This document shows, one piece after another, positions 1-11,818 of a stretch of DNA of 64,000 bases. Numbering within the stretch: the first letter of the stretch is position 1; each line of letters begins with the position of its first letter. The notes beneath the pieces were generated by a model. The model did not search any database and was not told the origin of the DNA. It saw only the letters and a list, made by a program, of their open reading frames with translations. Made by a program: the position numbers and the translations under genes. Source of the stretch: Pseudovirgaria hyperparasitica (taxonomy: Eukaryota; Ascomycota; Dothideomycetes; Acrospermales; Acrospermaceae). Location of the stretch: the NCBI RefSeq assembly GCF_010093815.1, contig NW_022985554.1, positions 1-64,000 of the forward strand. The letters are read 5' to 3'.

Positions 1-279
1 AATTAGAGCGGGTATTAAGTAATCTAAATAAATATCTAAGAAACTAAGAAAACCCTTAAAGACTTAATTAAATCTACCTAGAATTCTAATATATTAGTAA
101 AGAAAGTTATAAGTATAAAAGGAAGCGCTATAGATCCGCTGTGGTTATTAAGGTAGAAACGATAATTAGATATAATCTACTTCTAAGGCTAACTCTATAT
201 ACTAGAAGGCGGCTTATAAATTAATATTTTAAGGGAATAGTATAATTATACGTTAGTAGAATACTTTAGTATTATAAGA

Positions 280-1460
280 ATAGTTAATTTAATCTAAAGA
301 ACGTATAACTAGCTAGGTCTTTATAAATATATAAAGGACTATATAAAAATATATAACGTTTACTAGTATATAAAAGTATATAGATACTTACTATATAGTA
401 AATTAAGACTATTACCTATACTAAAGGAGGTATAGAGAGAATTATTAATAGATTTTATTATAGATCTACCCCTAAGTAAGTATTCTAGGTATATTTATAA
501 TAGTTTACTTATAGTTCTAGATAGATTTATAAATATATTATACTATATCTCTATAAGAAAGATAATCTAAGTACTAGATCTTATAGATATACTACTCTAT
601 AACGTAGTTTAGCTCTATAGTATACTAAATAGTATAGTTTTAGATAGAGGTCTATAGATAATATCTAAATTTTAGATAGATTTCTACTATATACTAGGAA
701 TTAAGCGGAAACTTAGTACTACGTTCTATCTATAAATAGATAGATAGATAGAGCGGTAGAATTAGATAGTTAAGGTATATTTATATATATATTATAACTA
801 TAAGTAGAATAACTAGGTAAGGTTAGTCTATATTATGGAATTCGTATATAATAATAGCTAATATATCTTAATCTATATAAGTCCGTTTAAAGTAAACTTT
901 GGTTAGAACTATAATATATAGTTCTTAGAGACTTAGTTTAAAGTAGAATAACCTAATATTAAAGTAATAGAAATTACTATAGAACTATTCTAAACGTAAA
1001 GAAGCGTTATAAAGTTACTATAAGATACTATGGATTATAGTAAATTATACTATAATAAGGGTAGAAAACCTATAATCTTTAATATTAGGGATAAAGTTTT
1101 ACTAAATAGTAAAAATATTTATAGTATTAGGCTAAAGAAGAAGCTTAACTATATAATAATAGATCTATATAAGATTACTTATATAATTAATAACTAGGCG
1201 TACGAGTTATAACTCCCTTCTATATTAAAGATATATAATATATTTTATATTATACTTCTTAACCTATTTTATATCTTATTATTACTAGATTATTCTAAAT
1301 AGATACTATATAAAGTAGTTATATAAGAAGGTATAGATATCTATAAAGTTAAGTAGATACTTAGCTAGTAACACGCCGAAGATAGTATATAGCTATATAA
1401 AATTTATTAGAAAGGATATAATCCTAATAAAGATACTTAGAAACCTATAATAAATATTCG
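280..1460 (+). mobile_element. Fossil Ty3/Gypsy chromovirus: integrase and chromodomain
   Basis: Reading the + strand through stops gives, in order: a remnant of the integrase zinc-finger end (about 300-420, with a Cys-to-Tyr change at the CxxC site); an integrase core from about 441, recognisable as DFIIDLPLSKYS, then LIVLDRFINI, a GIKRKLSTTFY segment and VYIMEFVYNNS ending near 905; the post-integrase strand segment with KKLNYIIIDLYKITYIINN (about 1130-1190); and a chromodomain-like end (about 1330-1455) with KGYNPNKDT after a stop where Trp is expected. Chromodomain presence places it among chromoviruses (MAGGY/Pyret-like). Reverse transcriptase and RNase H would lie left of the window. 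The copy is dead, with many stop codons. Confidence 0.8.
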
Positions 1461-3779
1461 TAAAGTAGTAATATTAGTATATAAGTAGTAATTAGTAAAG
1501 GAAGCCATAGAATTATAGAGAATTATACTAAAGTATAGTAATTTAATATTTTTTAGTATAGTTTAGCGCTAAGAACGGCCGCCTAAAAGGAAGAAGGTAA
1601 AAGAGATATAGATCTTTAAAATATTCTAAGGAATTAAGGAACTTCCTTAGAAAGTTTAAACTTAGAACTCCCTTAGAAAGTTCGAACTTAGAACTCTCTT
1701 AGAAAGTTTAAACTTAGAACTTTAAAAAATTTAACTAAAAAAGAGACTTAGAAAAATAATTTACTAAGAGAAATAAATATTAAAGATCGGTACTAATTAG
1801 TATAGATCGGTATAGATTACTAAAGAGATTAAAGGAGTTATTATTAAAGAAAGATAAAATTAAGAAAGCTAAAAGAAAATATAAAGATCTATATAGATCT
1901 ATATAAACTTATACTAATCTATCTAGAAGAAGTAAGATTACTTTAAAATTAAAACCGAAAACTAAAAACACTAGATAAAAGAAATATATTAGTACTAATT
2001 AGTATAGATCTAAACTAATTAAGTTAGAGTAGAAGTAGAAGTACTAATTACTATAATAATTATATCTAATTCCTTCCGCTAGTTCTTATTTAGTATAGTA
2101 TAGAGCTTTATAATATAAGTCTCTAGCCTTTTATTCTAACACTATAAATTCTATATAGCGCGCCTTATAGCTATAAACTCCTCTATAGAAACCTATAGAG
2201 CAGTAGAACCTAAAATAGAGAGAGATAGACTAGCGTGGGTACGCTAAGAATTATATAAATTAGTAAAAAGATTTAATAATTAGTATAGAACTATATACCT
2301 TTAGTATAGAAACTTCTAGATTAGAGCTATCTTCCCTAAATTTATAGCTCTTTAGTACACGTAAGGAAGGAACCTTAGCCTTTTTATTAGAACCTTTTCT
2401 AGGAATTTTAATATCGCTAGTATATAGAAAGAAGTCTAAAGTAGTAGAGATTTTAGTACTATTATAGAGATTAATATATATTAGTAAGAATCTATAATAA
2501 TTTAAGAAAAATAATATTATCTAGTAATCGCGGTAATAATAGCTATAGTAGATTCTAATAAATTCTTATAGATTATATTTAAATTATACTCCTAGGTATA
2601 ACTCTTACCTTAGGTATATAGTTTATAGAAAGCCTTCTCTAAGGTATTATAATTAGTAGTACTACGCTCCTTATTAGTAGGGGTTACTAGAGATCTAGTA
2701 GTAATCTATACTAATATAAGTAAATCTATATAAAGTTCTTTAAACTTATTTAAATACCTATAAGTAATAACGCTTCTTAGTTATATAAGTACTATATATT
2801 ATAGATTTAGTACTACCGTAAGTAATATATAATAGAAAGTAATAACTATAATAATATATAGCTAGATTATTAGAGCCCGGCCTAGGTTAGAGTAGATTAA
2901 TAGCTTTTAATATATTAGTAACGTATACGAGATAGGGATTATTTAAAGATATCTATTTCTATACTAATTACTTTAGAGTATTAAGATTTTAGAAAACTAT
3001 ATTATAATTATTACTAATTTATATAGATTATTATAGATTATTATTATTACTAGCTAAATATAGTATAAAAATTAGTAAATTATATAAATTATACTAAATT
3101 ATAGTAAATCTATATAAATCTATATCTATAAGAATTAGATAATATATCTAATAATCTAAAAAACTCTATAAAGAGTTAAGAAGTTTTTTAAAGAAAGGAA
3201 TATTTCTAAGAAAAGATTTTAATATAGATAGTACCTAGACTTATCTAATTATATTACATAATACACTAGGCCTAATTAGATAATCTTACCTATATAAGAA
3301 TTTAAGATAGATAAAATCTAGTTTATTAGGAAAATACTTATATAAATCTTAGATTAGTAAATATTAGTAAATATCTAAGATAAAGTATAGAGAAAGACTA
3401 AGATCTTATAAGAGTTAGGATAGAGATATAGAGATAGATAATAATCTAGGTTACTAAGGGTAGCTTCCTAAAGGAAGGGGATAATTATTAGAACTTAGCT
3501 TTAGATATAATCTAATCTATATATACCTTAGCTAATAGAGTTAGGAGGTGGCGTAAAGGGTAGTAAATAGTTATATACTAGATAGATCGGCGTCCCTTTA
3601 TATATATACTCTTAGATTTCTACCGAAAGGGTTTAGTAGTAATTCGTTCTATAATAGAATACACCCTATTATTCTATCTAACTATACTACTATCTAATAA
3701 CCCTATTCTTACACGTTTTATCTATAAGATACTAAGTTCTATTAGTATAGGTCTATTATAGAATCCTTTATATAGGTAG

Positions 3780-4260
3780 TTTAGGGCCTTATTAATATAG
3801 CCCTTCTAAGTATCTCGTTTAAGTATAGGTTAAAAGATCTTTTTTCCTCTTTTCTTATAGTATCTTTTATATAGTTGGTTATTAATCTAGACTATAAGCT
3901 TAATATATTCCTAGAGGTTAGTAGAACGGTCCCTCTCCCTAGAGATTTCATTCTTAATATTATTATATAATCTAGTATAGAACTAGAGAATTAGGATTTT
4001 ATTATTCTATTCTAACTAACTAGAGATTTATTAGAATTTAGAGGTATAGTTAGATATAGATTTTATCTAGACTATTTACTAGATCTATCTCTTAGCTATC
4101 CTTTATTTATCTATATCTCTAAAGGTTATCTTAATATATTCCTCGAATTCTTTAAAATATTTAAAGATCTTAATAGTATTATTCTATTAATTCTATAGAT
4201 TATTTTCTATAAAGTCCCTTAAGTAGGGTTTAAACTAAGTAAGTATATCTCCCTTTAGTA
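3780..4260 (-). mobile_element. Fossil Gypsy gag fragment, opposite strand
   Basis: On the minus strand, reading through stops from about 4235 to 3830, the frame gives FKPYLRDFIENN, then IFKYFKEFEEYIK, TFRDIDK, YTSKF, and further on NNIKNEISRERDR and QLYKRYYKKRGKKIF. This is the order and spacing of the retrotransposon gag capsid domain of fungal Ty3/Gypsy elements (WF.P.L.DFL, FEE.I...FGD.D, Y...F..I). It is in the opposite orientation to the integrase piece at 0.3-1.5 kb, so the island contains at least two insertions or a nested rearrangement. Stops sit mostly where Trp or Gln codons would be, consistent with RIP. Confidence 0.72.
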
Positions 4261-5728
4261 GTTCTATAGTAAATATAACTTATTCTTCTAGGTCCTAGAT
4301 TTAATAGGCCTAGAGGTATATTCTAATCTATATTAGAAATCCTTAGAGTTTACTTTACTTACCTTTAAAAGATTCTAGGATTTTTCTTTTAAAGCCCTTC
4401 TTAGCTTTTCTAAGTTTAATATTTTCCCTCCGGAGCTCCACGACTTACTCCCATAGTTCTATAATAAGGTATCTAACTTATTCTATAGTCGGGGCTTATA
4501 GGGCGGTTTATAAAGATAAGGACTATCTATTATTTACTATTTTATATTTAAATAGATAGCGTAAATACTTACTTTAGAGTCTAAGTAGAAGTAATTAAAC
4601 TATAATAAACCTTCTCTAATAAGGACGTAGCTTATCCCTAAAGTAGTCTATTATATAGAGTATTCTAGCTTTTCTAAAGGTAAAGATACTTAGAGAGCTT
4701 AGAAGAGTATAAGTAGGTTTATAATAAGTATTAATAGGGTATAAATAGTAACTAGCTAGTAGGCGAGTAAAGTAGTAATTATATTAGTATAAGTTTAAAT
4801 TAATTACTATAGAACTATCTCTAGAGATTAGGTCTAAAGAGTCTATATAGTTCTACTAAGGTCCTCTAATTAGAATACTTATTCTAAGCGTTTAGTATAT
4901 TACTTAGAATACTAATATTCTATTTCTAATTACCTAGTAGGCTACTTAGAATACCTATTCTAAGTACCTATAATTAGCTCTCCCTATAGGTATCTATCTT
5001 ATCCTTAGGTTATTATCTAAGGCTATCTATTATATTATAGGCACCTCTTCTACGTGTTATACTATCTCTTATACTACTTATACTAGAGTCTACGTATTCC
5101 TCTATGGCTCTAGCTAGTAATTTATTATAATATACTATCTAGTATTGAATCTTATCTATAAGGGTATCCGTAAGTAGAATTCTCTCTATCTTAGTTATCT
5201 ATAGTATTTTACGCCTTTAGTTATTTTTTTATTTTTTAGATAGTAGTTTAGTTATTCTAGAATATACTACTATATAGCTATTTCTATTATACTAGTAGTA
5301 GAGGTATACCTAGTAGAAGCTAGGGTATATTAGTACCTAAGGCTACTATAATTATTAGTTAAGGGCTACCCTTAACTAATAAAGAGGGTTAGTATATTAG
5401 TATTTATTAGTAGTAGTCTATACTTATTACTCTAAAGAGTTTTTAAGTATATATATATAGTATCTCTATATATTAGTACTATTATATATTATATACTATA
5501 TATATATATATATATATATTAAAAGTTATTATACTTAGTATACTCTATTAATTAATGTCTATAGATTACTATATCGCTCTAACTTAACTAGTTTTAGTTA
5601 CTTAGAGTATAAGAAGTTTAAAAAGATATATTTTTTAGTATAGTTTAGTACTCTAATTGTAACATATAGACTCTTGTAAGAAAGTAGAGAGATTTGATAG
5701 ACACACGTGGGTAAAACTAGAAGAACGC

Positions 5729-5765
5729 TAAGAAAGTCAGGTTCTAGGAAAACGACGGATAATCT
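5729..5765 (+). repeat. Repeat-boundary motif, copy A
   Basis: The sequence around gttctaggaaaacgacgga at the right border of the large AT island matches a segment at 7773-7810 over roughly 35 bases with a handful of differences. Several of the differences are C-to-T or G-to-A in this copy, as RIP would produce. The similarity seems to extend leftwards for another 25-30 bases with more mismatches. Confidence 0.6.
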
Positions 5766-6115
5766 CAAAAAGGCTAGCGTGCGGCACAGTACAATAAGGC
5801 ACGAAATGCACAGGCACGAATGCTGGCTGCGTTAATTCCTGCACATATTTCTAGCACAATCGTTCGGCGCTTCTACAATCAATCCAGATCACTCAGCGGT
5901 TAAATCTCGATGCTGAATGGTTGCTAGCCTTATTCTCATAGTATCATGAAACGCCATGTACAACAATAGATGTTATTCAAACCTACGCCGTACAGCATGC
6001 GAAATAAGCGCCTTGAGCAAATCTGTGATAATGCTGGTGCTCCCATGGCATCGATAGCATATTTTGCGCCTCGCACATTACCCTCAACTGCGTTGAAATC
6101 ACCATCACGTCCTCA

Positions 6116-7035
6116 ATGAGAGGTCTACTTGTCTTTTCCTTCCTTCTCCTTTTCCAATATGTTCCAATGGCTGGGGCTGAGGATGGGCCTTGTGATCCAG
6201 ACGTTGATCCATTGAATTGTTTCCTGAACCCGCCTGCCGCGATAGGGAAGCCTCGAGACTATGAAAATAACTCGAGGTATTATCGCGGGTCGATTCTTCA
6301 GATTATATACTATAATACTATGAATTACTCCTACGACATCATCATTTATCAGGAGGGAACACCACAAGGGGATACCATATTTCGTATGTCAAGTTGGTGA
6401 GATTGTCTATGACAAAGCTGACTTCAAAAGAAAATATCGAGGACCAAGGCACAATCCGGAAGAACTGGAAGGTTGACACTCAAGAAGACCTCGCCAGGGG
6501 CAATGTATTTTTCTTCAGCGTCCTCAAGCGCGACGGGAGCGGCAATCTTGTTAATTCAGCATATTTCAACATTTCGGAGCCAGACCCCGAGACCGCAGTT
6601 TCAAGTACGGTCTTGACCTCCACTATGCAGAGCAATATGGCAACCGAAGCACCACAGACCCTGAGCCTCAATACTCAACCCACCACAATTACCTCGACAA
6701 CAATATCCCGACCGGCAACTACGTCGAGCTTGCCCCTTCTATCAAGCCAACCTGTCCTAGCGACCGCGACGAAAGTTGGCATGGGCGTTGGTCTAGGTTT
6801 AGGGGTGCCTCTGATGGGACTGCTGGGCGTGGGCATCTTCTATATGGGCCGTAGGTCGAAACGTCGTGCTAGGGAGACTCAGAATACGTACCAACAGGGA
6901 TATGGGTATCCGCCAGTATATCATGAAAGTCGGAGGACACAATATCATAGTGCGTGGGAGATGCCAGCAGAGGTACCAATCTCGGAGGCACCACCTAAGA
7001 GGTATACCATTCAGGAGTTGGAGCATGTCGAATGA
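6116..7035 (+). CDS. Single-pass membrane protein with secreted N-terminal domain
   Basis: Two exons, 6116-6383 and 6431-7035, joined over a 47-nt intron (GTATGT donor, CTGAC branch point, AAAAG acceptor) give about 290 aa. The N-terminus is a signal peptide (residues 1-21, ending MAGA). The ectodomain (about 22-160) carries a conserved pattern I know from Pleosporales-type secreted proteins: FLNPPA, a GSILQI strand, then the segment GNVFFFSVL followed by AYFNIS. A Ser/Thr-rich stretch (about 165-215) precedes one transmembrane helix (GMGVGLGLGVPLMGLLGVGIF) and a basic stop-transfer sequence RRSKRR, then a Tyr-rich cytoplasmic tail of about 55 residues. This is a type I topology of a wall-stress-sensor or receptor-like kind; the function is unknown. 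The gene lies between the two AT islands but is itself intact and of normal composition. Confidence 0.8.
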
Positions 7036-7349
7036 GTCGTGGGGTAGTTGTCTGAATAAAGCTTTGACTTCTTGGATCTAGAGTGGCGAGTCTCGTAAGA
7101 GATAGCATGGTTGTTCTTCCACCTATATCCCATCAGCTAAATGTTTGGAGCAACATGGGAAGTGCTGTACTAATAGTACTAAATCTCAGAATTATGGCCC
7201 GGGCCCGCATGAACGAATAAGAGCATTCAGATATGCTTGCATTGATCTACTCTATAACTGTTAGTGACTTACTAGGTGTAGCGGAGAAGAAATGTCGACA
7301 AGGGCCAGTTTCGTCTTTTAGCACCCGTGCACGCGTGTTCTCAACCCAA

Positions 7350-7745
7350 TCTTCCTAAATAGAGCTTTTTCTACTTCTATATCTAAACCTTAGTATATAA
7401 GAGAATTAAAAGGAGATATAATAGATAGTTATATATATTCATATCTATCTATAAGTTTCTCTTATCTAACTAAAAACTCTTTAAAAGGGATAGAAGAGAA
7501 TCTTTTAATATTCTTAGAAGTTATTAGAAGAGAGCCCGTATAAAAACTATAATTACTAGGTTCTAGGAAAACCACCTTCTTCCTCTTTTTTAAGAAATTA
7601 AACCCTCTTATTATAGAGTAGATTAGAGAGTATAGAGCTTAAGAAGTGTATAGAATTTATTACCTTACTCTAAGTCTATATTAATATTTTAATAAGTAGA
7701 CTCTTATATAGAGGTAGAGAGTAAAATAGCTACCTTATTACGATG
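7350..7745. repeat. Second, short RIP-like AT-rich island
   Basis: About 400 bases of the same AT/TpA-rich composition as the left island, inserted between normal-composition sequences. No protein could be read from it. It contains a copy of a short motif (ggttctaggaaaac at about 7559) that also occurs at the right edge of the large island (about 5741) and, slightly changed, just right of this island (about 7788). It is probably a solo LTR or another remnant of one repeat family. Confidence 0.7.
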
Positions 7746-7772
7746 TGTGAATACATGCGTGAAAATGAAAAA

Positions 7773-7811
7773 TGCCAAGAGAGTCATGTTCTAGGCAAAC
7801 GACGAATTGTC
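7773..7811 (+). repeat. Repeat-boundary motif, copy B
   Basis: The segment around gttctaggcaaacgacgaa, immediately right of the small AT island, is the less mutated partner of copy A at 5729-5765. Both sit at the right-hand border of an AT island, so they may be the ends of two copies of one element. A shorter related copy (ggttctaggaaaacc) lies inside the small island at about 7559. Confidence 0.6.
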
Positions 7812-8005
7812 CGTCAACCTGATCGGGTCGGATCAGCCCCCGACCTGACTTAGCGCGCGCTTCTCGACCAACAAACCTGTAGCCTTAGGCTTGTTACCTG
7901 TGTGCATAAACATCCTCAATCAAACTGCAGCCATTCAGAAGCTTCTCAGCCTGACAGGCTTTCCCCTCATCTTCACCTCTCTTATGGGGACTGTCATCTT
8001 CTACT

Positions 8006-9392
8006 ATGTCACGCGTCTTCACTCACAATTTTAGGCGAATTGCACCTCTTTGTCTCACAGTAATATCTCTATACTACTTATACGTGCATGTCCCCACCGG
8101 CGAAATAATCCACGATAAAACGATACTGTATCTCCCAACGTCGACATGCGACATCACGCCATCGTTGCAGGAGGTCTTTGTGATGGTCAAGACGGGTGCC
8201 TGTGAAGACTATGAAAGACTGATCACTCAAAGCAAGACGTCGCTCCAATGCGTCCCATCGAGTTCGATAGCCTACTACTCGGATCTAGAAGAACAAGTTG
8301 GAAGCATACATTTACGCGACACATTCAATGGATCAGTGGATCAATGGTATATCGATACTGATGACGAGTTCATTCTGTACAAGAAAATGCTGGAGCAAGG
8401 AAGCTGCAAAGGCATCACGAAAGAGGATATGCAAGCTGCGGACCCTCGCAAAGGCCTCAACGGCAACAATGACAACAGAGGCTGGAACTTGGACAAATGG
8501 AAGTTTCTACCAATGGCAGATATCACTTACTCATTGCAATCAAACAAGAAGTGGTATATCGAAATCGAGGTTGACACCTATCCAATCTGGCGCAACGTGT
8601 TTAATTTCCTTGCCAACTTGGACCACGAACATGATTACTATATTGGATCGCCAATGTTCGTTGCTGGCGTAGCATTCATATATGGGGGCAGCGGAGCGAT
8701 CATATCGCAATCTGCCATGCGCAAAGTAGTTGATCACATCCGCGAGAACACAACAGACCTCCAGAAGTTTACGCACGACAATTGGGCTGGCGACCATGTC
8801 ATGGGGAAGACTCTGAAGGATGTCGGCGTTGGACATACAACCATGTCTCGCGAGTTTGTGAGAGACAGTACTATTGGTGCGGATTATTCATTTCACTGGT
8901 GCACTGCAGCCCTCTCGTTCCACCATGTGACTGCAGAGGAGGCAGTAGCCTTTCACGAATTTGAAACCCAGTGGTTTGGCAAGGTAGGCTCACGGTATAA
9001 TCTTCAAAGTTACAGACTACAGAGTACTGACTTTGTACCAGTTCTCAACGCAAATAATGCGACACAAGGACATATTTCATGGATATATCTTGCCGCAGCT
9101 CGAAGGTCTCTCTACCGAGATAGATTGGGATAACAACGCACGGGACGATGCCAGCAACCATCCGCATTTCAATAGCACCTTCGAATCTTGCAAAGAGATC
9201 TGTCTCGCCGCCTCAGATTGCGTTCAATATCGATTCGCGTATGGCAAATGCTACACTACCAAGTTCCCTCAAATTGGCCGGAGAGAACCTTATAGCCGAT
9301 CTGGATGGCTTCCAGATAGAGCGAGGAAGTGGGCAGATGATCACAAGCCATGTACTCGCAATGATGAGGAGTGGAGTCCTCACAACCAATAG
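8006..9392 (+). CDS. GT31/fringe-like glycosyltransferase, type II membrane protein
   Basis: Exons 8006-8983 and 9042-9392 are joined in phase over a 58-nt intron (GTAGGC donor, ACTGAC branch, CCAG acceptor), giving about 442 aa. A short basic N-terminus precedes a signal anchor at residues 12-28, so the catalytic domain should be in the Golgi lumen. Residues 170-235 hold the fringe/C1GalT-type core: WYIEIEVDTY, where VDT takes the place of the usual acidic DxD metal site, then YIGSPM and the FIYGGSGAIIS strand. They are followed by NWAGDHVMG and a HEFETQWF segment. Exon 2 adds the family motif HKDIFHGYILPQL and a Cys-rich apple/PAN-like patch (about 373-400). The family transfers a sugar in the Golgi; donor and acceptor are not predictable. 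Skipping the splice leaves a false stop at 9133. Confidence 0.85.
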
Positions 9393-10834
9393 CTTCACCG
9401 ACGTCGCAAGCCTATTCACACAAGACAGGGCTCAGACATGAACTCATATGACAGAGAACGATATAGCACCAAGAGGATCTATCCTGGCTGAGGGCTGGTC
9501 TGCCCTATGAATATGGAAGTATACCTGGGTCGCCAAACATTGGCCGGACACCATGGATCTTTCACAAAACGGCACTGATTATAATCGACTACCCCTGCAT
9601 ATGGAAGTCCACGGTCTCAGCGGTATCAGTAACACGACGAAGATATCTCTAGAGACGGGGAAATTAGTGACTTTGGTGAAGACCCTGTCTATACGTGTTT
9701 CACCTTCACGGGGAACAGCGGTGAACAAACGTGGAACTGTATGATCTGCTAGCGGATGGAACGTCCAGCTCTTTAATTGATCAGTCTCTGTGCCTACCAG
9801 GGAAGTTTCTGGAGTTCCACCACTCATACCTGTCCCTAACATGTCCGTTAGTGTCGATACTCCATCTTCCATGTATCCATATCCATTCAGACCCGATGGC
9901 ATTGTTGCCATTAGCGGTTACTCTTTCGTGCACAGCTTCAGCCACCCCCTAGACTTCTCTTAAGTCCTTGTTGGAGTTTATGCGTTCTATGGTCCCGATT
10001 TTGAACCGGAGAGGCAATGATTGTGCTTCCGTCGAAATTCGCGCATGGGGTAGTCGGTATTTTTAGAGCGAGGTACATAAAGGTGAAAACATATCGCGGT
10101 ACACATGGTGGAACCGGAGACGAACGAATGCATTCGATGCTAGACAGGCAACGGAACTGATTTGCGTGCCATGCGTAAGTCCATGACAGTTCTATTGTGT
10201 ATGGAGTATCTTAGAAACTGTCGGCCCGAGCAACATGTCTTACCACATTCGCACCAAGTATCACCGGATGGCTTTGCGTATATAGAAACTACATGCTTGA
10301 AGAGAACTACGAAGACAGAAAGACGGGAAGACATGACGACTGGTTGTGGAATTGACGACTTTTAACCATGTTGTGTCCTAGGGATGATATGGTTACTTGT
10401 GGAGCAAATGTTGTGTTGAGACTTATGTTGCGAACTTGATGCAGGACTCGCATAATGCTGTAGCATGTAGTGTATATGATTGACAAGTGTCACAACGCCA
10501 GCGCCATCACTTCACATACGTTGCCACGCTACTATACAACTCTGTCATGACGACGCTGCATGACATTAGAGAGCCGCACAGACAAGTAACAAGAATAATA
10601 GCTTGATCAGACCGCCCTTCTTCTGGCGCTGCTCAGCCTCCCTTTCCACATGTTCCGTGTCAGGCCCTACTACCACGCTCTTCTCCAACCCTCCGATCGT
10701 TACTGTGAGAGACTACCGCGCGCTGTTCCGCGTCGCACGTTGCTGCATCATTGCACAAGTGAAGTTGGTGAGGTGTGTGAGTGTTGTGTCTGTCCGCTTA
10801 GGGAGATTGAAGGCGATGGGTCCATCAGCACGTT
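9393..10834. other. Intergenic, no gene recognised
   Basis: About 1.4 kb between the GT31 gene and the end of the minus-strand gene at 10835. Short open frames on both strands (for example 9553-9744 + and 9579-9911 -) show no recognisable motif, splice context or codon pattern that I would trust. Confidence 0.5.
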
Positions 10835-11818
10835 CTAGTGGGGGTCAGAGTGGTGATGAGGGAGTATGTTATTACCGTACTGACCTATATACCAGCCTTG
10901 CGCATGGAACGCGCTTAGGGCAATATATGCAATGCCATGCTTCGATTCAATCGTCGCTCGCACGACTGGATAGAGACCCTTCAGGTCGTAGTCTATATCG
11001 TCGTCCGGCCATAGGATGACATATGACCCTTTTACGCCAAGAGCAACCTGTCTAGGTCGTTGTCCCTGTAGTCTAGACCGGGCATCGAGGAGCTTTTCGA
11101 TTTGATATGGAAGACCATGCGAGATGGTGCTATGGGATGATGTTGCATAGTAGGAGTCCTTCTCGCCGAATGTAACCACTGTTTGATGACCTATGGCGTC
11201 CATGGTGAGCGGGAGGGTTGATGTCCATTCTGACCACTTCATTTGCGACTCGGACTCTGCCTACACGTAAACACTTGCAATGATCGTGAGAGGAGAAAAG
11301 AGATGGCGTACGTTTCGCTTTGTGCGTTTTGACCGAGTATGTGCCGTCAGCATACGACCATGATGGCGAGCCGCTGTAGTCTAATCCGGCGATGAAGTAG
11401 CGACGGTTTCGGCCAAAAGATAGAGCCAAAGGAATGGCAATGTCTGCATCTTTCAGACCAGTAGGAGCAGAACTGTGGAGAGATGAGCGCGAGTGGTTTC
11501 GAAAAGGATTGTGTATATGTACTAGAGAGAATGAGTCCAGCAGGAGAAGTAGTAAAAGTAATCTGGACCGAACGCGAAAGTAGCAGTCGCAGCCTTGAAT
11601 CTTGCATAAGGCCTTTCAGATTTCGTTATCATGCTATGTAGATATTCAACTATACTGCTGCCTGTGCCTTTCAGGTGCGATATATCGGTAGTGTCATGTA
11701 CAGTCTTGGCATTGTCAGCCTTCTCTACGGCGTCGTAGGCGGGCGGATGTGCACCGCTCTCCTCATCTAGTATGCTCTCATCTGTGGCACTGTCAGAGTC
11801 CATGAGCTCTGTGGTCAA
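10835..11818 (-). CDS. Uncharacterised conserved fungal protein
   Basis: Three exons on the minus strand, 11818-11523, 11472-11312 and 11256-10835, join in frame over introns of 50 and 55 nt (donors GTACAT and GTACGC, acceptors CACAG and GGCAG) to give about 292 aa. The acidic, disordered N-terminus (residues 1-60) contains a PPAYDAVEK segment. The rest looks like a beta-rich propeller-type fold: ATFAFGPDYFYYF, ALSFGRNRRYFIAG, TVVTFGEKDSYY, then VALGVKGSYVILWPD followed by DYDLKGLYPVV. I recall similar GVKGSYV..W....D+KG blocks in unnamed ascomycete proteins, but no function. There is no signal peptide or membrane helix. The three-exon model rests on frame and splice consistency. Confidence 0.6.

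Larger units (their letters stand above)
1..5690. repeat. RIP-degraded AT-rich island with retrotransposon remains
   Basis: About 5.7 kb made almost entirely of A/T with TpA abundant and CpA/TpG scarce, and no open frame of useful length in any frame. Translating through stops recovers pieces of Ty3/Gypsy proteins on both strands in which Trp, Gln and Arg codons have become stops and Cys codons have become Tyr. This is the expected outcome of C-to-T repeat-induced point mutation on both strands. Composition returns to normal rather sharply at about 5.65-5.75 kb. The parts not assigned to a domain (roughly 1.5-3.7 kb and 4.3-5.6 kb) are equally decayed and I could not identify them. The left border is outside the window. 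Confidence 0.93.
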
